From Rickettsia hoogstraalii (GTDB lineage Bacteria > Pseudomonadota > Alphaproteobacteria > Rickettsiales > Rickettsiaceae), in the NCBI RefSeq assembly GCF_000825685.1, contig NZ_CCXM01000001.1, positions 891,828 through 955,827 on the forward strand: a stretch of 64,000 nt of DNA, in the 5' to 3' direction. The notes below the pieces were generated by a model. The model had not been told where the DNA came from. It searched no databases and worked only from the letters and a program-made list of their open reading frames with translations. The position numbers were made by a program, and so were the translations under genes. Shown here in pieces: positions 39,225-53,453 of this stretch; the stretch's first letter is position 1, and each line of letters starts with the position of its first letter.

Positions 39225-39275
39225 AAAACCATACAATGAGAACTTTAAATAAAGAAGTATACAAGTAATTTTTAA

Positions 39276-43406
<4,131 letters not shown>

Positions 43407-43425
43407 ATATACTTGATTCTTGTAA

Positions 43426-43632
43426 GGCGGTTGTTGCGTGGATACTGAAAGTCGTCATTGCGAACGACCTAAGCGTTGTTGCATGGCTCAATTTCACCTC
43501 TGTCATCCCGTGGCTTGACCACGGGATCCAGTTAAAAATTCTGATTTACAGAATTTTTTTAATTATTTTCTAGATTGCCACGTCGCTTCGCTCCTCGCAA
43601 TGACGACCTTTAGTATCCACGCGGGTAATGCC
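43426..43632. repeat. nested palindromic elements after rpoC
   Basis: An outer pair GGCGGTTGTTGCGTGGATAC ... GTATCCACGCGGGTAATGCC encloses a CGTCATTGCGAACGACC ... CTCGCAATGACG element. Into this a third, TTGTTGCATGGCTCAATTTC plus GTCATCCCGTGGCTTGACCA..CGGGAT, is embedded. Insertion of one element inside another is the simplest reading. Confidence 0.8.
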
Positions 43633-43671
43633 AAGCGGGGATAACTATAGTACCGGACAATTTTTATTCTG

Positions 43672-43782
43672 TGTCATTCCCGCGTAGGCGGGAATCCAAA
43701 GTATAAATACAGCAAATTTTTGAAATTAAAAGCTCGATTTATCTCGCTTTATGCTGGATTCCTGCTTTCGCAGGAATGACAT
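43672..43782. repeat. palindromic element, GTCATTCCCGCG family (inverted centre)
   Basis: TGTCATTCCCGCGTAGGCGG ... CCTGCTTTCGCAGGAATGACAT with the centre AGTATAAATACAGCAAATTT and AAAGCTCGATTTATCTCGCT. This is the reverse complement of the centre at 19266-19382. A broken right half follows to about 43830. With the previous element it fills nearly all of the 656-base gap after rpoC. Confidence 0.85.
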
Positions 43783-43860
43783 CGGTATCTACGCAACAAG
43801 ACCTTCCTACGAAAGCAGGAATCCAGAAAAATAACCTTACTACGCATTATTGACAAAAAA

Positions 43861-43895
43861 AGCCTATAAAAAACTTAGTTTTTGTAGGCTTTTTC
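43861..43895 (+). terminator. rho-independent terminator
   Basis: AGCCTATAAAAAAC, loop TTAG, TTTTTGTAGGCT followed by TTTTC; an A run on the other side makes it usable in both directions. It probably ends the rpoBC transcript and perhaps the convergent minus-strand gene at 44063. Confidence 0.75.
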
Positions 43896-44062
43896 TTATT
43901 TCGTAGGAATGATTCTTTAATAACAAGCAATCGGTGCTGTTAAATGCTCGTAGGTTTGACCTAAATAAGATACTGGTTGTTCAAAGATATACGTATCATT
44001 GTTATCATAATTATAATTACCGTATAATTGTAATCTTGCTAAACAATGTTCAACATAAGTTT

Positions 44063-44929
44063 TCAGTATGGGTTAATACCATTATTTGCATTAGTAGTAA
44101 TCGTAGCTTCCTCGTGTTTTTGATCAATGGACATCTTCCCAAACTTCGCTTCTAGAGGTAATTTAGACGTTGAGCCTAGACTTGCATCCTCACATATGTC
44201 TATATACGCTGCGGTGCTGCGTTCCGTGTCTCCTTTAAATTCCTCTCTATAAACTGGTTTAGAAAGATGTCTAACAGGTAATTCAGAAATTAAAGGCTCT
44301 TCATTGATTACTTCTACTTTCTCTATTTCAAGATTTCCTGATTCAGCATTGATTTTTTCTTCAAAATTTATCTCTGGGAAAAGTACTTTTACATCCGTTA
44401 TTTCAAGCTTTTCTCCTTTTTTACCTACTTCATAAGCTTTAGAAACAATTTGTTTATAAATAACGTCAATTAATTCTCGTTTTGTTTGTATTTCATCAGA
44501 ATAATTAATTCCTCCTTCATTCCAAAACTTTACTATTTTAGAAAAAGCAGGAATATATTTACCGGTCTTTGCTAAAAATTTTTGTATAAATGCAGGTTCA
44601 ACAAGAGGTGCTAATGTAGGGTTTTCTTCATATTTTTTAAATACATACTCGACAATTTTAGGTATATTTTGATCTGCTTCTATTTCGTCAGGTAAGCCGT
44701 GTAATATTTTTTTGGCTATTGCTTGATCCATCTTCTTATACAAAATATTAACCCCTATCCATGTCCATACAGGATTAGCCGTAAAACAAAGCTTTGTTAC
44801 ATAAAATGCTAGCGATATAGGTAGAGATAATAACTTTAAGTAGTTAAGGCAAGTATATCGTATTGGATGAGGCGTGAGGCTATAAATCTCATCCATACCT
44901 TGGTTTAGCTCACATGATGTTTTAATCAT
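44063..44929 (-). CDS. uncharacterised protein with N-terminal membrane segment
   Basis: 288 residues, not recognised beyond a likely Rickettsia-restricted protein. A hydrophobic region at about residues 30-62 ([20 protein letters not shown]) could span the membrane. The middle is helical and Lys/Glu-rich ([19 protein letters not shown]). The tail is polar with tyrosine sites KPVYREEF and [12 protein letters not shown] and ends NNGINPY. It is transcribed alone between rpoC and pepA. A membrane-associated or secreted protein is possible, but there is no motif to decide function. Confidence 0.65.
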   Translation of the reverse strand: MIKTSCELNQGMDEIYSLTPHPIRYTCLNYLKLLSLPISLAFYVTKLCFTANPVWTWIGVNILYKKMDQAIAKKILHGLPDEIEADQNIPKIVEYVFKKYEENPTLAPLVEPAFIQKFLAKTGKYIPAFSKIVKFWNEGGINYSDEIQTKRELIDVIYKQIVSKAYEVGKKGEKLEITDVKVLFPEINFEEKINAESGNLEIEKVEVINEEPLISELPVRHLSKPVYREEFKGDTERSTAAYIDICEDASLGSTSKLPLEAKFGKMSIDQKHEEATITTNANNGINPY

Positions 44930-45144
44930 TGTATACTTCTGCTTAATTAAATGAGAAGTGATGTCATGTACTGGAGCATATTATTACTTAAATTTAACTA
45001 ATTCGTCAGTAAAATATAAAAAACATTAACATTTGTCAAATGCTATTTAATGAGATTTTGTTTTAAATCAATTATAATACTTGCAAAGTTTTATCAAGAT
45101 AAATAGAATTATCCAAAGTCAAAAGTAATATAAGGAATAAAATT

Positions 45145-46647
45145 ATGCTTAACATAAACTTTGTGAATGAAGAATCATCTACTAATCAGGGTCTAGTAGT
45201 TTTTATTGATGAACAGTTAAAACTTGATAGTAATTTAATAGGACTTGATCAACAACATCACGGATTAATTTCTAAAACTATTCAGAATAAACTGCAGTTT
45301 ACCGGTAAATATGGACAGATTAAAGTTATTCCGTCTGTCATTAAATCAGGCGAGGTTAGATATTTGATAATAGCAGGTCTTGGGAATGAAGAAAAATTAA
45401 CTGAAGCAAAAATTGAAGAATTAGGCGGTAAAATCTTACAACATGCAATTTGTGCTAAAATTTCTACTATCGGCTTAAAACTTACAAATAGAATTAGCAG
45501 GTTTACATCTCAAACATTTGTATCTTTAGTTGCTAGCGGTGCATTCCTTGCTTCTTACAGATTTAATAAATATAGAACTACCTTAAAAGAAGCAGAGAAG
45601 TTTGCAGTAGAGTCAATTGAGATTTTTACCGATAATAGTACTGAAGCAGCAAAATTATTTGAAGTCAAAAAATTAATTGCTGAGGCAGTATTTTTTACAA
45701 GGGATATATGTAATGAACCGTCAAATATTAAAACTCCGCAAGTTTATGCTGAAAGAATAGTTGATATACTTGAACCGTTCGGAGTAGATGTTGACGTTAT
45801 CGGTGAACGTGAGATGAAAAATCTTGGTATGGGAGCGTTACTTGGAGTCGGTCAAGGTTCACAAAACGAGTCAAAATTAGTAGTGATGGAATATAAAGGC
45901 GGCAGTAAAGATGTTCCGACTATTGCTTTGGTTGGTAAAGGAGTGATTTTTGATACAGGCGGTATTTCCTTAAAGCCGTCAAGTAATATGCATTTAATGA
46001 GATACGATATGGGAGGTTCTGCAGCGGTCGTGGGTGCTATGATTGCGGTTGCCGGTCAAAAATTACCTGTAAATATAGTCGGTGTTGTAGGGCTTGTAGA
46101 AAATATGCCGTCCGGTAATGCTCAGCGTCCAGGGGATGTGGTAACTACTATGTCAGGGCAAACTGCCGAAGTTTTAAATACCGATGCAGAAGGGCGTTTA
46201 GTACTTGCCGATGCCGTTTGGTATGCACAAGAAAAATTTAAGCCTAAATGCGTGATTGACGTTGCAACTCTAACAGGAGCAATAACTGTAACACTCGGTA
46301 GTACATATGCCGGTTGTTTTTCCAATAATGATGAGTTAGCTGATAAGTTAATAAAAGTAGGGGAAGAAGTTAATGAAAAACTTTGGAGAATGCCGCTTCA
46401 TGATGAGTACGATGTAATGATTAACTCCGACATAGCCGATATGGCAAATATAGGGAACGTACCGGGAGCTGCCGGAAGCTGCACGGCTGCACATTTCATT
46501 AAACGTTTCATTAAAGATGGAGTAGATTGGGCTCATTTAGATATAGCAGGCGTTGCAAATAGTAATAAAGCTTCAGCACTCGGTCCGAAAGGGGCAGTGG
46601 GGTATGGTGTTAGATTACTCGAAAAATTTATCAAAGAATATATTTAA
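45145..46647 (+). CDS. pepA: leucyl aminopeptidase (M17)
   Basis: Cytosolic two-metal hexameric aminopeptidase that degrades peptides. Metal and active-site motifs: VGKGVIFDTGGISLKPSSNM (about residues 269-288), MRYDMGGSAAVVGAM and NTDAEGRLVLADA (about 347-359). 500 residues. ATAAGGAATAAAATTATG supplies the ribosome binding site. Monocistronic by its flanks. Confidence 0.96.
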   Translation: MLNINFVNEESSTNQGLVVFIDEQLKLDSNLIGLDQQHHGLISKTIQNKLQFTGKYGQIKVIPSVIKSGEVRYLIIAGLGNEEKLTEAKIEELGGKILQHAICAKISTIGLKLTNRISRFTSQTFVSLVASGAFLASYRFNKYRTTLKEAEKFAVESIEIFTDNSTEAAKLFEVKKLIAEAVFFTRDICNEPSNIKTPQVYAERIVDILEPFGVDVDVIGEREMKNLGMGALLGVGQGSQNESKLVVMEYKGGSKDVPTIALVGKGVIFDTGGISLKPSSNMHLMRYDMGGSAAVVGAMIAVAGQKLPVNIVGVVGLVENMPSGNAQRPGDVVTTMSGQTAEVLNTDAEGRLVLADAVWYAQEKFKPKCVIDVATLTGAITVTLGSTYAGCFSNNDELADKLIKVGEEVNEKLWRMPLHDEYDVMINSDIADMANIGNVPGAAGSCTAAHFIKRFIKDGVDWAHLDIAGVANSNKASALGPKGAVGYGVRLLEKFIKEYI

Positions 46648-46697
46648 CGTTATTCTTGCTTTTAGTGGCGTTGTTGCATGGCTCGTTTTTTTTTTGT

Positions 46698-46728
46698 TGT
46701 CATCCCGTGGCTTGACCACGGGATGACA
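46698..46728. repeat. perfect short hairpin element
   Basis: TGTCATCCCGTGG, loop CTTGA, CCACGGGATGACA: 13 perfect pairs. It is preceded by GGCGTTGTTGCATGGCTCG (46667-46685), the left flank seen at 43472 and 52329. It is a minimal form of the GTCATCCCG element, between pepA and mipZ. Confidence 0.85.
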
Positions 46729-46760
46729 CCAAGCAGATTTTGTTTATTCTGAATATAATT

Positions 46761-47561
46761 ATGAACACAATAAATAAACCTTATATATTTGTTATAGGTA
46801 ATGAAAAAGGCGGGGCAGGTAAAACTACCTGCTGCATGCATCTGATAATAGCTCTGCTTTATCAAAATTGCTCGGTAGTAAGTATTGATACCGATTCAAG
46901 GCAAGGTTCTTTAACAAGCTATTTAAAAAATCGAGATTTATATAATCAACAAAATCCTGATAAAGCCGTATTAGTACCAAAACATTTTCATATATCTGAA
47001 GGAGAGATAGAAGAGCAAGCCAAGAATTTTGAGCAGGTACTCAAAAATAATCAGGATGCTGATTATATAGTGATTGATACCCCAGGTAGTCATACTCCTT
47101 TATCAAGAGTTGCTCATTCTTACGCCGATACAATTATTACACCTATTAATGATAGCTTTTTAGATTTAGACGTAATAGCAAAAATTGATAGCAAGGATGA
47201 AATTATTAGCCCATCAATATATAGTCAAATGATTTGGGAGCAGAAAATGGAGCGTGCTAGTCGTGATAAAATTAGTATAGATTGGGTAATACTTCGTAAT
47301 CGTTTAAGTAATCTTGATGCATTAAATAAAAGACGCGTAGGGAATGTAATAGCTAAACTTGCTAAAAGAATTAACTTTAAACTCGCAGAAGGATTTAGTG
47401 AACGTGTAATATATAGGGAGTTATTTTTACAAGGTCTAACATTACTTGATCTAAAAACTGCAAAATATGATAGAGCATTTAATAGCTCACACGTACTTGC
47501 ACGTCAAGAATTACGAAATTTTTTAGACTTTCTAGGTATTAAGGCTGCGTTTAAAGGTTAA
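46761..47561 (+). CDS. mipZ: MipZ/ParA-family division-plane ATPase
   Basis: P-loop ATPase with the deviant Walker A GNEKGGAGKTT (from about residue 14), SIDTDSRQGSLTSYL and DYIVIDTPGSHTPLSR. In Caulobacter MipZ binds ParB near the origin and inhibits FtsZ, placing the division site. The phrase VILRNRLSNLDALNKRRVG is typical of MipZ rather than plasmid ParA. ATG 46761 (266 residues) is preferred over an in-frame ATG at 46740 that adds seven residues and abuts the repeat. parB is not adjacent. Confidence 0.87.
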   Translation: MNTINKPYIFVIGNEKGGAGKTTCCMHLIIALLYQNCSVVSIDTDSRQGSLTSYLKNRDLYNQQNPDKAVLVPKHFHISEGEIEEQAKNFEQVLKNNQDADYIVIDTPGSHTPLSRVAHSYADTIITPINDSFLDLDVIAKIDSKDEIISPSIYSQMIWEQKMERASRDKISIDWVILRNRLSNLDALNKRRVGNVIAKLAKRINFKLAEGFSERVIYRELFLQGLTLLDLKTAKYDRAFNSSHVLARQELRNFLDFLGIKAAFKG

Positions 47562-47579
47562 TTTCTATTAAAGTTTTTC

Positions 47580-47607
47580 TTGTATAAAGTTAAAAAATAT
47601 ATATAAT
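47580..47607 (+). promoter_or_regulatory. candidate promoter for the gene at 47647
   Basis: TTGTAT (47580-47585), a 16-base spacer, and a perfect TATAAT (47602-47607), 39 bases before the ATG. Confidence 0.6.
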
Positions 47608-47646
47608 GGGCAAAATTAATATGTTTTAACTTTATAAGAGAAACAA

Positions 47647-48081
47647 ATGCCAAATATTGCTGAAAATATTTCAAAACTACCGGAAGAACAAGAAAAAGTT
47701 AATAAGCTTGTTGATCAATACAAAAATTTAACTCCGGAAGAACAAAAAATTGTTGATAGAAAACTTAAGTCACATTTTACAAAAGAAGAGCTAGAACAAG
47801 ATGAGCTTAAATCAAGAATGAATAACATACGTAGTAATTTGTCCAATAAAGACCAAGAAAAACTACAAGCAGGTAATAATTCTATAGGTGAAATAGCAAA
47901 AGATGTATTATCGTTAGTTAAAGGAATAATAAATCTAGTAGAAAATGTTGCGGAGATAATTAAAAACCCTAAGAAAGCAATATATGAATGGATTAAAGGT
48001 GAGTTAAATCAAGTAAAACCTCAACAACAAAATTATCAGCAACTCCCATCAAAGCCAAAAGCTGCTGCAATATCAAGATAA
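47647..48081 (+). CDS. uncharacterised helical protein
   Basis: 144 residues, no recognised family. The first half is charged and predicted helical with two similar phrases, LPEEQEKVNKLVDQYKNL and LTPEEQKIVDRKLKSHF. Then comes a hydrophobic amphipathic stretch, IAKDVLSLVKGIINLVENVA (about residues 83-102), and a Gln/Pro-rich tail. No signal peptide. It has its own promoter, a GAGAAA ribosome site and its own short gap before aspS. Probably rickettsial-specific; a membrane-interacting or secreted role is only a guess. Confidence 0.7.
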   Translation: MPNIAENISKLPEEQEKVNKLVDQYKNLTPEEQKIVDRKLKSHFTKEELEQDELKSRMNNIRSNLSNKDQEKLQAGNNSIGEIAKDVLSLVKGIINLVENVAEIIKNPKKAIYEWIKGELNQVKPQQQNYQQLPSKPKAAAISR

Positions 48082-48158
48082 AACTTTAGTTTTTATTTGC
48101 GAAAATTTGCGATTTTATGTATATAATATAGGGGAAATCGTATAATAAAGAAATAAAA

Positions 48159-49967
48159 ATGCATAAATACAGAACTCATAATTGTAACGAATTACAAATA
48201 TCCGATGTTGGGAAAGAAGTTAAATTATCCGGCTGGGTACATAGAAGAAGAGATCACGGTAATCTGGTTTTCATAGATTTACGTGATCATTACGGTATAA
48301 CTCAAATCGTATTTACCGATCAAAATCCACAGCTTATGGAAGATGCAAGTCGTTTGCGTTATGAGTCGGTAATTACGGTAAGGGGTACAGTTGTAGCAAG
48401 GTCAGAGGACACAATTAATAATACGCTTCCGACAGGTCATGTTGAAGTGCTAGCTGTAGAATTTATTGTTGAGTCAGCTGCAGACACTCTACCTTTTGTT
48501 ATTAATACCGAAAAAGACGCTCCGGAAGATTCAAGGCTTAAACATCGCTTTTTAGATCTTAGACGTGAGAAATTACATAATAATATTATACTTCGCTCAC
48601 AAATTATTTCTCATATTCGTCATTTAATGACGGCAAGAAGTTTTACCGAATTTCAAACGCCGATCCTAACGGCAAGCTCACCTGAAGGTGCTAGGGATTT
48701 TTTAGTACCGAGTAGAATGCATCCGGGTAAGTTCTACGCATTACCGCAAGCACCTCAGCAATTCAAGCAGCTTTTAATGGTTTCAGGATTTGATCGTTAT
48801 TTTCAAATTGCTCCTTGTTTTCGGGATGAAGATGCAAGAGCGGATAGATCACCTGGTGAATTTTATCAGCTAGACGTAGAAATGTCTTTTGTTACGCAAG
48901 AAGACGTGTTTAGTACTATTGAGCCTGTCATGTATGATTTATTTACTAAATTTACAGATAAGCAAGTATCCGATACTCCATTTGTCCGTATTCCATATAA
49001 TGAATCTATGTTAAAATACGGCTCTGATAAACCTGACTTACGTAACCCTATTATAATTGCCGATGTAACTGAGATATTTAGAGATTCCGATTTTACGATT
49101 TTCAGGGAAAATATTAAAAAAGGGAGCATAGTTCGTGCAATTCCTGCCCCTAAGGCAGCTACACTGCCTCGTAGTTTCTTTGATAAAATGATAGAGTTTG
49201 CGATATCAGAAGGAGCAGGTGGACTTGGCTATATTCAGTTTAGTGAAACCGGTGAAGCAAAAGGACCAGTAGCAAAATTCTTAAGCCCGCAGCAATTAGA
49301 GAGTCTAAAAGCTACAGCTAGTATTAGTAACGGTGATGCCGTATTTTTTGCTAGCGATAAAAAAGAAAAAGCTGCAAAGCTTGCAGGTAAGGTTAGAATA
49401 AGACTTGGTGAAGAGCTTGATTTACTTGAAAAAGATTGCTTTAAATTCTGTTGGATTACTGATTTTCCATTTTATGAATTAAATGAAGAAACAGGAAAAA
49501 TTGATTTTAGCCATAATCCATTTTCTATGCCACAAGGTGGTTTGGAAGCCTTAGAAAATGCTAAAACAACTGAAGAACTACTTGAGCTTAATGCATACCA
49601 GTATGATATTGTTTGTAACGGTATTGAGCTTTCCAGCGGTGCTATTAGAAACCATAAGCCGGAAATTATGTATAAAGCATTTTCCATAGCAGGTTATAGT
49701 GAGGAGGAAGTTGATAAGAGATTTGGTGGTATGATTAGAGCGTTTAAGTTTGGTGCTCCACCACATGGCGGAATAGCTCCCGGTATTGACAGAATCGTTA
49801 TGCTACTCGCAGAAGCTACTAATATAAGAGAAATAATTGCATTTCCTTTAAATCAGCAAGCTGAAGATTTACTAATGAACGCTCCAAGCTATGTAGAAGA
49901 TAAAGCTCTAAAAGAACTAAGCATTATGCTATCACCGTCAGCTAGAAAAAATGCAGAGAAAGAATAA
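48159..49967 (+). CDS. aspS: aspartyl-tRNA synthetase
   Basis: Class II synthetase of the bacterial 602-residue form: N-terminal OB anticodon domain ([20 protein letters not shown]), motif 2 [18 protein letters not shown] (about residues 220-237), GAD insertion in the middle, motif 3 [14 protein letters not shown] near 545. In bacteria with GatCAB and no AsnRS this enzyme usually also charges tRNA-Asn with Asp. GatCAB is encoded 6 kb downstream, so a non-discriminating enzyme is likely (inference). Confidence 0.97.
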   Translation: MHKYRTHNCNELQISDVGKEVKLSGWVHRRRDHGNLVFIDLRDHYGITQIVFTDQNPQLMEDASRLRYESVITVRGTVVARSEDTINNTLPTGHVEVLAVEFIVESAADTLPFVINTEKDAPEDSRLKHRFLDLRREKLHNNIILRSQIISHIRHLMTARSFTEFQTPILTASSPEGARDFLVPSRMHPGKFYALPQAPQQFKQLLMVSGFDRYFQIAPCFRDEDARADRSPGEFYQLDVEMSFVTQEDVFSTIEPVMYDLFTKFTDKQVSDTPFVRIPYNESMLKYGSDKPDLRNPIIIADVTEIFRDSDFTIFRENIKKGSIVRAIPAPKAATLPRSFFDKMIEFAISEGAGGLGYIQFSETGEAKGPVAKFLSPQQLESLKATASISNGDAVFFASDKKEKAAKLAGKVRIRLGEELDLLEKDCFKFCWITDFPFYELNEETGKIDFSHNPFSMPQGGLEALENAKTTEELLELNAYQYDIVCNGIELSSGAIRNHKPEIMYKAFSIAGYSEEEVDKRFGGMIRAFKFGAPPHGGIAPGIDRIVMLLAEATNIREIIAFPLNQQAEDLLMNAPSYVEDKALKELSIMLSPSARKNAEKE

Positions 49968-49976
49968 GAATTTATA

Positions 49977-50104
49977 GTTGTTGTATGGCTCAAAAAATAC
50001 GCTCGGTGTCATTCCCACGTAGTATTGTGTGGCATCGAAATCCCTCCTCGCAATGACGATGAAACAGAACCACGCAACAATACCGTGACTGCTCGCAATA
50101 ACGT
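49977..50104. repeat. decayed composite palindromic element
   Basis: GTTGTTGTATGGCTCAAAAA on the left and ACCACGCAACAATACC on the right bracket GTCATTCCCACGTAG and CTCCTCGCAATGACG, ends of two different element families. A further CTGCTCGCAATAACG lies at 50090-50104. It looks like several overlapping insertions that have lost symmetry. Confidence 0.6.
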
Positions 50105-50127
50105 TTAAGGCATATCCTCAACAATGC

Positions 50128-52239
50128 CTATCTTTGTTTCTGATTTTCCCTTTTAGCTTGTAATTTAGAGAATGCAATTTCTTTTACCGCTTCTACTCTT
50201 TTTGGCTGAATGCCTTGATTTCCTTTTTGTTTTAATATGTTGCCAATTTTTATACTTTCTGCTATCAGCTTCTGTGTATCATGAATTTTATTTAAATTTT
50301 CAGGAGAGATTTTTTTCATAAAATAGTTTGAAACGTTAGATAAACCTATCTTTTCACAAAAATTTCCTACCTTGTAATATATAGTATCTTTGGAATTTAA
50401 GTTGAAAGATTTAGCATTTAATAAGTTGGTCGTATTTTCGATATTATCCTTATATTTTAAATCTTTCTTTTATACCCTCAATATCCTGCTCAGTAAGATA
50501 ATTTTCTTTTTTAGCTCTTTCATTATATTGTCGTAGAATTTTGTTACTTCTTTATCGGTTACGTTTTTAGTTGTTGCCTGCTTTGTAAAATCAACGATTA
50601 GTGACTCCAACTTTTCGCCTGTAGATTTATCTTGTGTACGCATTGATTTTACAGGATCAGAAATTTCTACTTCTACTTTATCTTTCTTAACCTCAACTTC
50701 TTTTTCTTTCCATTTTCCTTCTAAATCTTTGCTCCATTGTTGTTCCTTGATTATTTCTTTTTTCAAGCCTATAGAAGTTTTAATTTGGTAAATTATTTTC
50801 ATACGCCCACTCTTTAGCATCTATGCCTTCAATTTTAATGTTATTATTTATTGCATAGAGTACCGGGTCTTTTACAGGTGAGTTAGCGAAAGCCTCTAAC
50901 CAACCACCATTGTTAAATTCAGGTAAAACATTACTGAATTTTGTTATTATCTCAGCTCCTTTAACTTCTTGCATATTAATAAGATTTTCTTTTATACTGC
51001 CTTTATAGTGTTTCCTCAAATCATCAAAATTTTTAATATTAGTGGATAACGCAATATTTTTCGGATCAAACCCAGATTTTTTTAATTCATCAATTTTTTG
51101 ATCAACTATTGCTTCCATCTGTTTCTCATCAAATTGACTTATCATTTGATTTAACGATTCGCTATATTTATCGATACTAAATGAGAAATTACCTGCTTTA
51201 ATAGCAGCACTGTAGCCGACTCCAGGATGTGCAAACATTTCATTTGTTGATTGGACCATACTGCCAAAATCCTTATGAAATGCTAAAAAAGAGCGACCAT
51301 GATCAATTTTGGTTATTGTTTTACCATCCTGCACCATTAAATTACCAGCATGATAATCTACTTCCCCCAGCATATGACAAGCAGCTATGGCTTTTTCAAA
51401 TCCTTCCAGCTTTTTTAAATTTTGATCATTAGCTCTGACTCTAGTTTGACCTGATAAACCGGAAAATTCTGTTAGTGTTACAGCATTATCAAAAAATTTA
51501 GAACGTACATAAAGTGAATCAGGGTGTTTTTCATCCGCTTTTACCAGCCCTTCTTTTGGTGCTCGATCATGTATAAAAATTGATACATGGTAGAGCCTAT
51601 TAATTCTTGTACCCCGTCTCTTCGGTCAGCAATAGCCTGTTTTCGTGCATTATTATCTTGTATTTTTTGGCAGGCAGCATGAGTTTTATAAAAATGTTTT
51701 AAAATAAAAGTATTTCCTAGCTCATCTTTAGCAACATAACCGGCAGAAACTCCTGCTGCCTTTTTTCCTTTCTCCTCAAACTCAGCTTGCTGTGCCACCC
51801 TCTTATCACGTAGCATAGCATCAATTGCTTTTTTAGGGTCATTAGGATTTCTTATTTCTTCAAGTTTTCTGTAATCTGCGTTATATCGGCTATCATCTAA
51901 TCCAACTTGTCGTTCAATTGCCTCTTCCATAACTAAATGCTGTAAAATAGGTGCATCAATTATTTCTCTGAATTCCCTGTGTTTATCTCCTGGAAATGCA
52001 TTTTTTATTATTGTTGTGGCTTTAGCCAAACCCCGACCATCCAAATCGGCTAATTCCATTTGACTAACATATAGACTTGCAGTAGTAGGGGATTGGTCAT
52101 TAGAAAGGTCAATAGCAGATGAGACAATGGCTTCGCAGGCTCTAGATATTTTGGCATTCAATGCTGTATCTTCTGTTTTCAGGGCTTTAAAAAGTTGCTC
52201 TTGTAATAATAATTCCTGTTGAGTTTTCTCTTTAGACAT
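50128..52239 (-). pseudogene. PI3/PI4-kinase-like protein, multiply frameshifted (possible Risk1-type effector remnant)
   Basis: One gene of about 700 codons broken into at least four frames. 52239-51541 holds the N-terminal part with a kinase N-lobe feel: GVSAGYVAKDELGNTFILKH, including a candidate ATP-binding Lys. After a one-base shift near 51545 it continues LVKADEKHPDSLYVRSKFF. Then comes the catalytic loop LGEVDYHAGNLMVQ (Asp at 51356-51358) and metal loop TKIDHGRSF (51302-51304), resembling the PI3/PI4-kinase GDRHxxN and IDFG motifs. Further shifts lie near 50790 and 50480. The C-terminal piece ends at 50128. R. typhi Risk1 is a secreted PI3-kinase effector; identity with it is inferred from motifs and remembered position near aspS. 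Confidence 0.65.
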
Positions 52240-52328
52240 AAAATAACCTGATTATATTAACTAATGCTTCAAAAATTTATTATATAAATTAATTAATTAT
52301 TATTTTTTCTGGATTGTCGAACTAGCTT

Positions 52329-52489
52329 GGCATTGTTGCGTGGATCAATTTTACCTCTGTCATCCCGCGACTTGATCGCGGGATCCAGTTAAAAATACTA
52401 AAATTATTAGTATTTTTATTGTTTTTTGGATACCGTGGTCAAGCCACGGTATGACACCGAACGGATTTTTCGGTCCACGCAACAACGCC
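52329..52489. repeat. nested palindromic element, 161 bases
   Basis: The outer arms GGCATTGTTGCGTGGATC and GGTCCACGCAACAACGCC enclose two hairpins. One is GTCATCCCGCGACTTGATCG..CGGGAT and the other is ATACCGTGGTCAAGCCACGG..TATGACA. Between them is AAAAATACTAAAATTATTAG..TATTTTT. Remaining text to 52570 holds broken ends such as ATATGACATCG. It fills the gap (52240-52669) between the kinase-like pseudogene and the Bax-inhibitor gene; no gene is visible there. Confidence 0.85.
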
Positions 52490-52620
52490 AACTCGCTTCG
52501 ACCGTTCAACAATGAGGAGTCGGTATCCATACAACAAGGCCCCGCTTTTGTGGGGATATGACATCGAGGTCTTTTTAAAAACTATTCAGTACTATAGATT
52601 TGATCGTGATATGACAATGA

Positions 52621-52655
52621 AAAAAAACAAAGCCATGAATAAATCATGACTTTGC
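52621..52655 (-). terminator. rho-independent terminator of the Bax-inhibitor-1 gene
   Basis: Read on the minus strand: AAAGTCATGA, loop TTTAT, TCATGGCTTT then GTTTTTTTTC. A 10-base-pair stem with one mismatch and a strong T run, starting about 15 bases after the stop codon at 52670. Confidence 0.85.
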
Positions 52656-52669
52656 AGAAAGGATACCAA

Positions 52670-53380
52670 TTAATCTCTTCTATTGCCTAAAAATCTCATT
52701 AAATATAGGAAAAGATTTATAAAATCTAAATATAAAGTAAAGGCTGCCATAATAGAAAGCTTTTGTCCTACTTCATCGTTTCCTGCCATGTAATACATAG
52801 ACTTAATCTTTTGAGTGTCCCAAGCAATTAATCCCATAAATACTACTATTCCAATAAGAGAAGTAGCAAAAGAAAGAGCCGAGCTTTTTAGAAACAAGTT
52901 GACTAATGAAGCAATGATAAGACCTATAAGACCCATTGCAAAAAATGAACCCATAGATGTTAAATCTCTACTTGTACTATAACCGTATAAACTCATTGCT
53001 CCAAAAACGGAAGAGCAAATAAAGAAAGTACGAGCTATCGAGGCACCGGTATAAATAAGAGCTAAATATGCAAGCGACATACCGGTTAAACCGGCATAAA
53101 CCCAAAATAATATTTGTGCCGTTTTCAGGTTCATTCGTCCGAAGCCCATAAAGAAATATAAAGCAATACCGAGCGGAGCAAACATTATAATAGTGCCGAA
53201 ACCTGTTTGAAACATTAAATTATAAATAGGTTCAACTGATATAGTCGTTACGGCTGCTACACCGGTTAGTAAAAGTGCTAAAGCCATATAATTATATACT
53301 TTAAGCATGTATTTTCTTAAGCCTTCATCAAAAGTTTTATTCTTTGAGGTGGCAGTTAAAGTTTTTGTATAATCGATCAT
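52670..53380 (-). CDS. Bax inhibitor-1/YccA-family membrane protein
   Basis: 236 residues with about seven transmembrane helices (first at about residues 32-50, YMALALLLTGVAAVTTIS). Family features are GLTGMSLAYLALIY, FAMGLIGLIIASLVNLF and the C-terminal TLYLDFINLFLYLMRFLGNR. Bacterial members are proton- or calcium-leak channels; YccA modulates FtsH. The role in Rickettsia is untested. Single gene with its own terminator. Confidence 0.92.
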   Translation of the reverse strand: MIDYTKTLTATSKNKTFDEGLRKYMLKVYNYMALALLLTGVAAVTTISVEPIYNLMFQTGFGTIIMFAPLGIALYFFMGFGRMNLKTAQILFWVYAGLTGMSLAYLALIYTGASIARTFFICSSVFGAMSLYGYSTSRDLTSMGSFFAMGLIGLIIASLVNLFLKSSALSFATSLIGIVVFMGLIAWDTQKIKSMYYMAGNDEVGQKLSIMAAFTLYLDFINLFLYLMRFLGNRRD

Positions 53381-53453
53381 AAGTAACCTTAGGATTATGT
53401 TATTTACATAATAAAATATAGTCTCTTAAAGGTATTTTTTCAAGCTATATTAA

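Noticed and set aside
43426..43782. Insertion sequence after rpoC
   Set aside because: No transposase frame and no target duplication seen; the region consists of noncoding palindromic elements.
45033..45078. A sigma-70 promoter for pepA (TTGTCA with TATAAT)
   Set aside because: The two boxes are about 34 bases apart, far from the 16-18 needed; TATAAT alone is common in this AT-rich DNA.
50470..52239. Separate small genes between aspS and the Bax-inhibitor gene
   Set aside because: The open frames line up end to end on one strand in shifting frames and together give one kinase-like protein, so they are pieces of one pseudogene.
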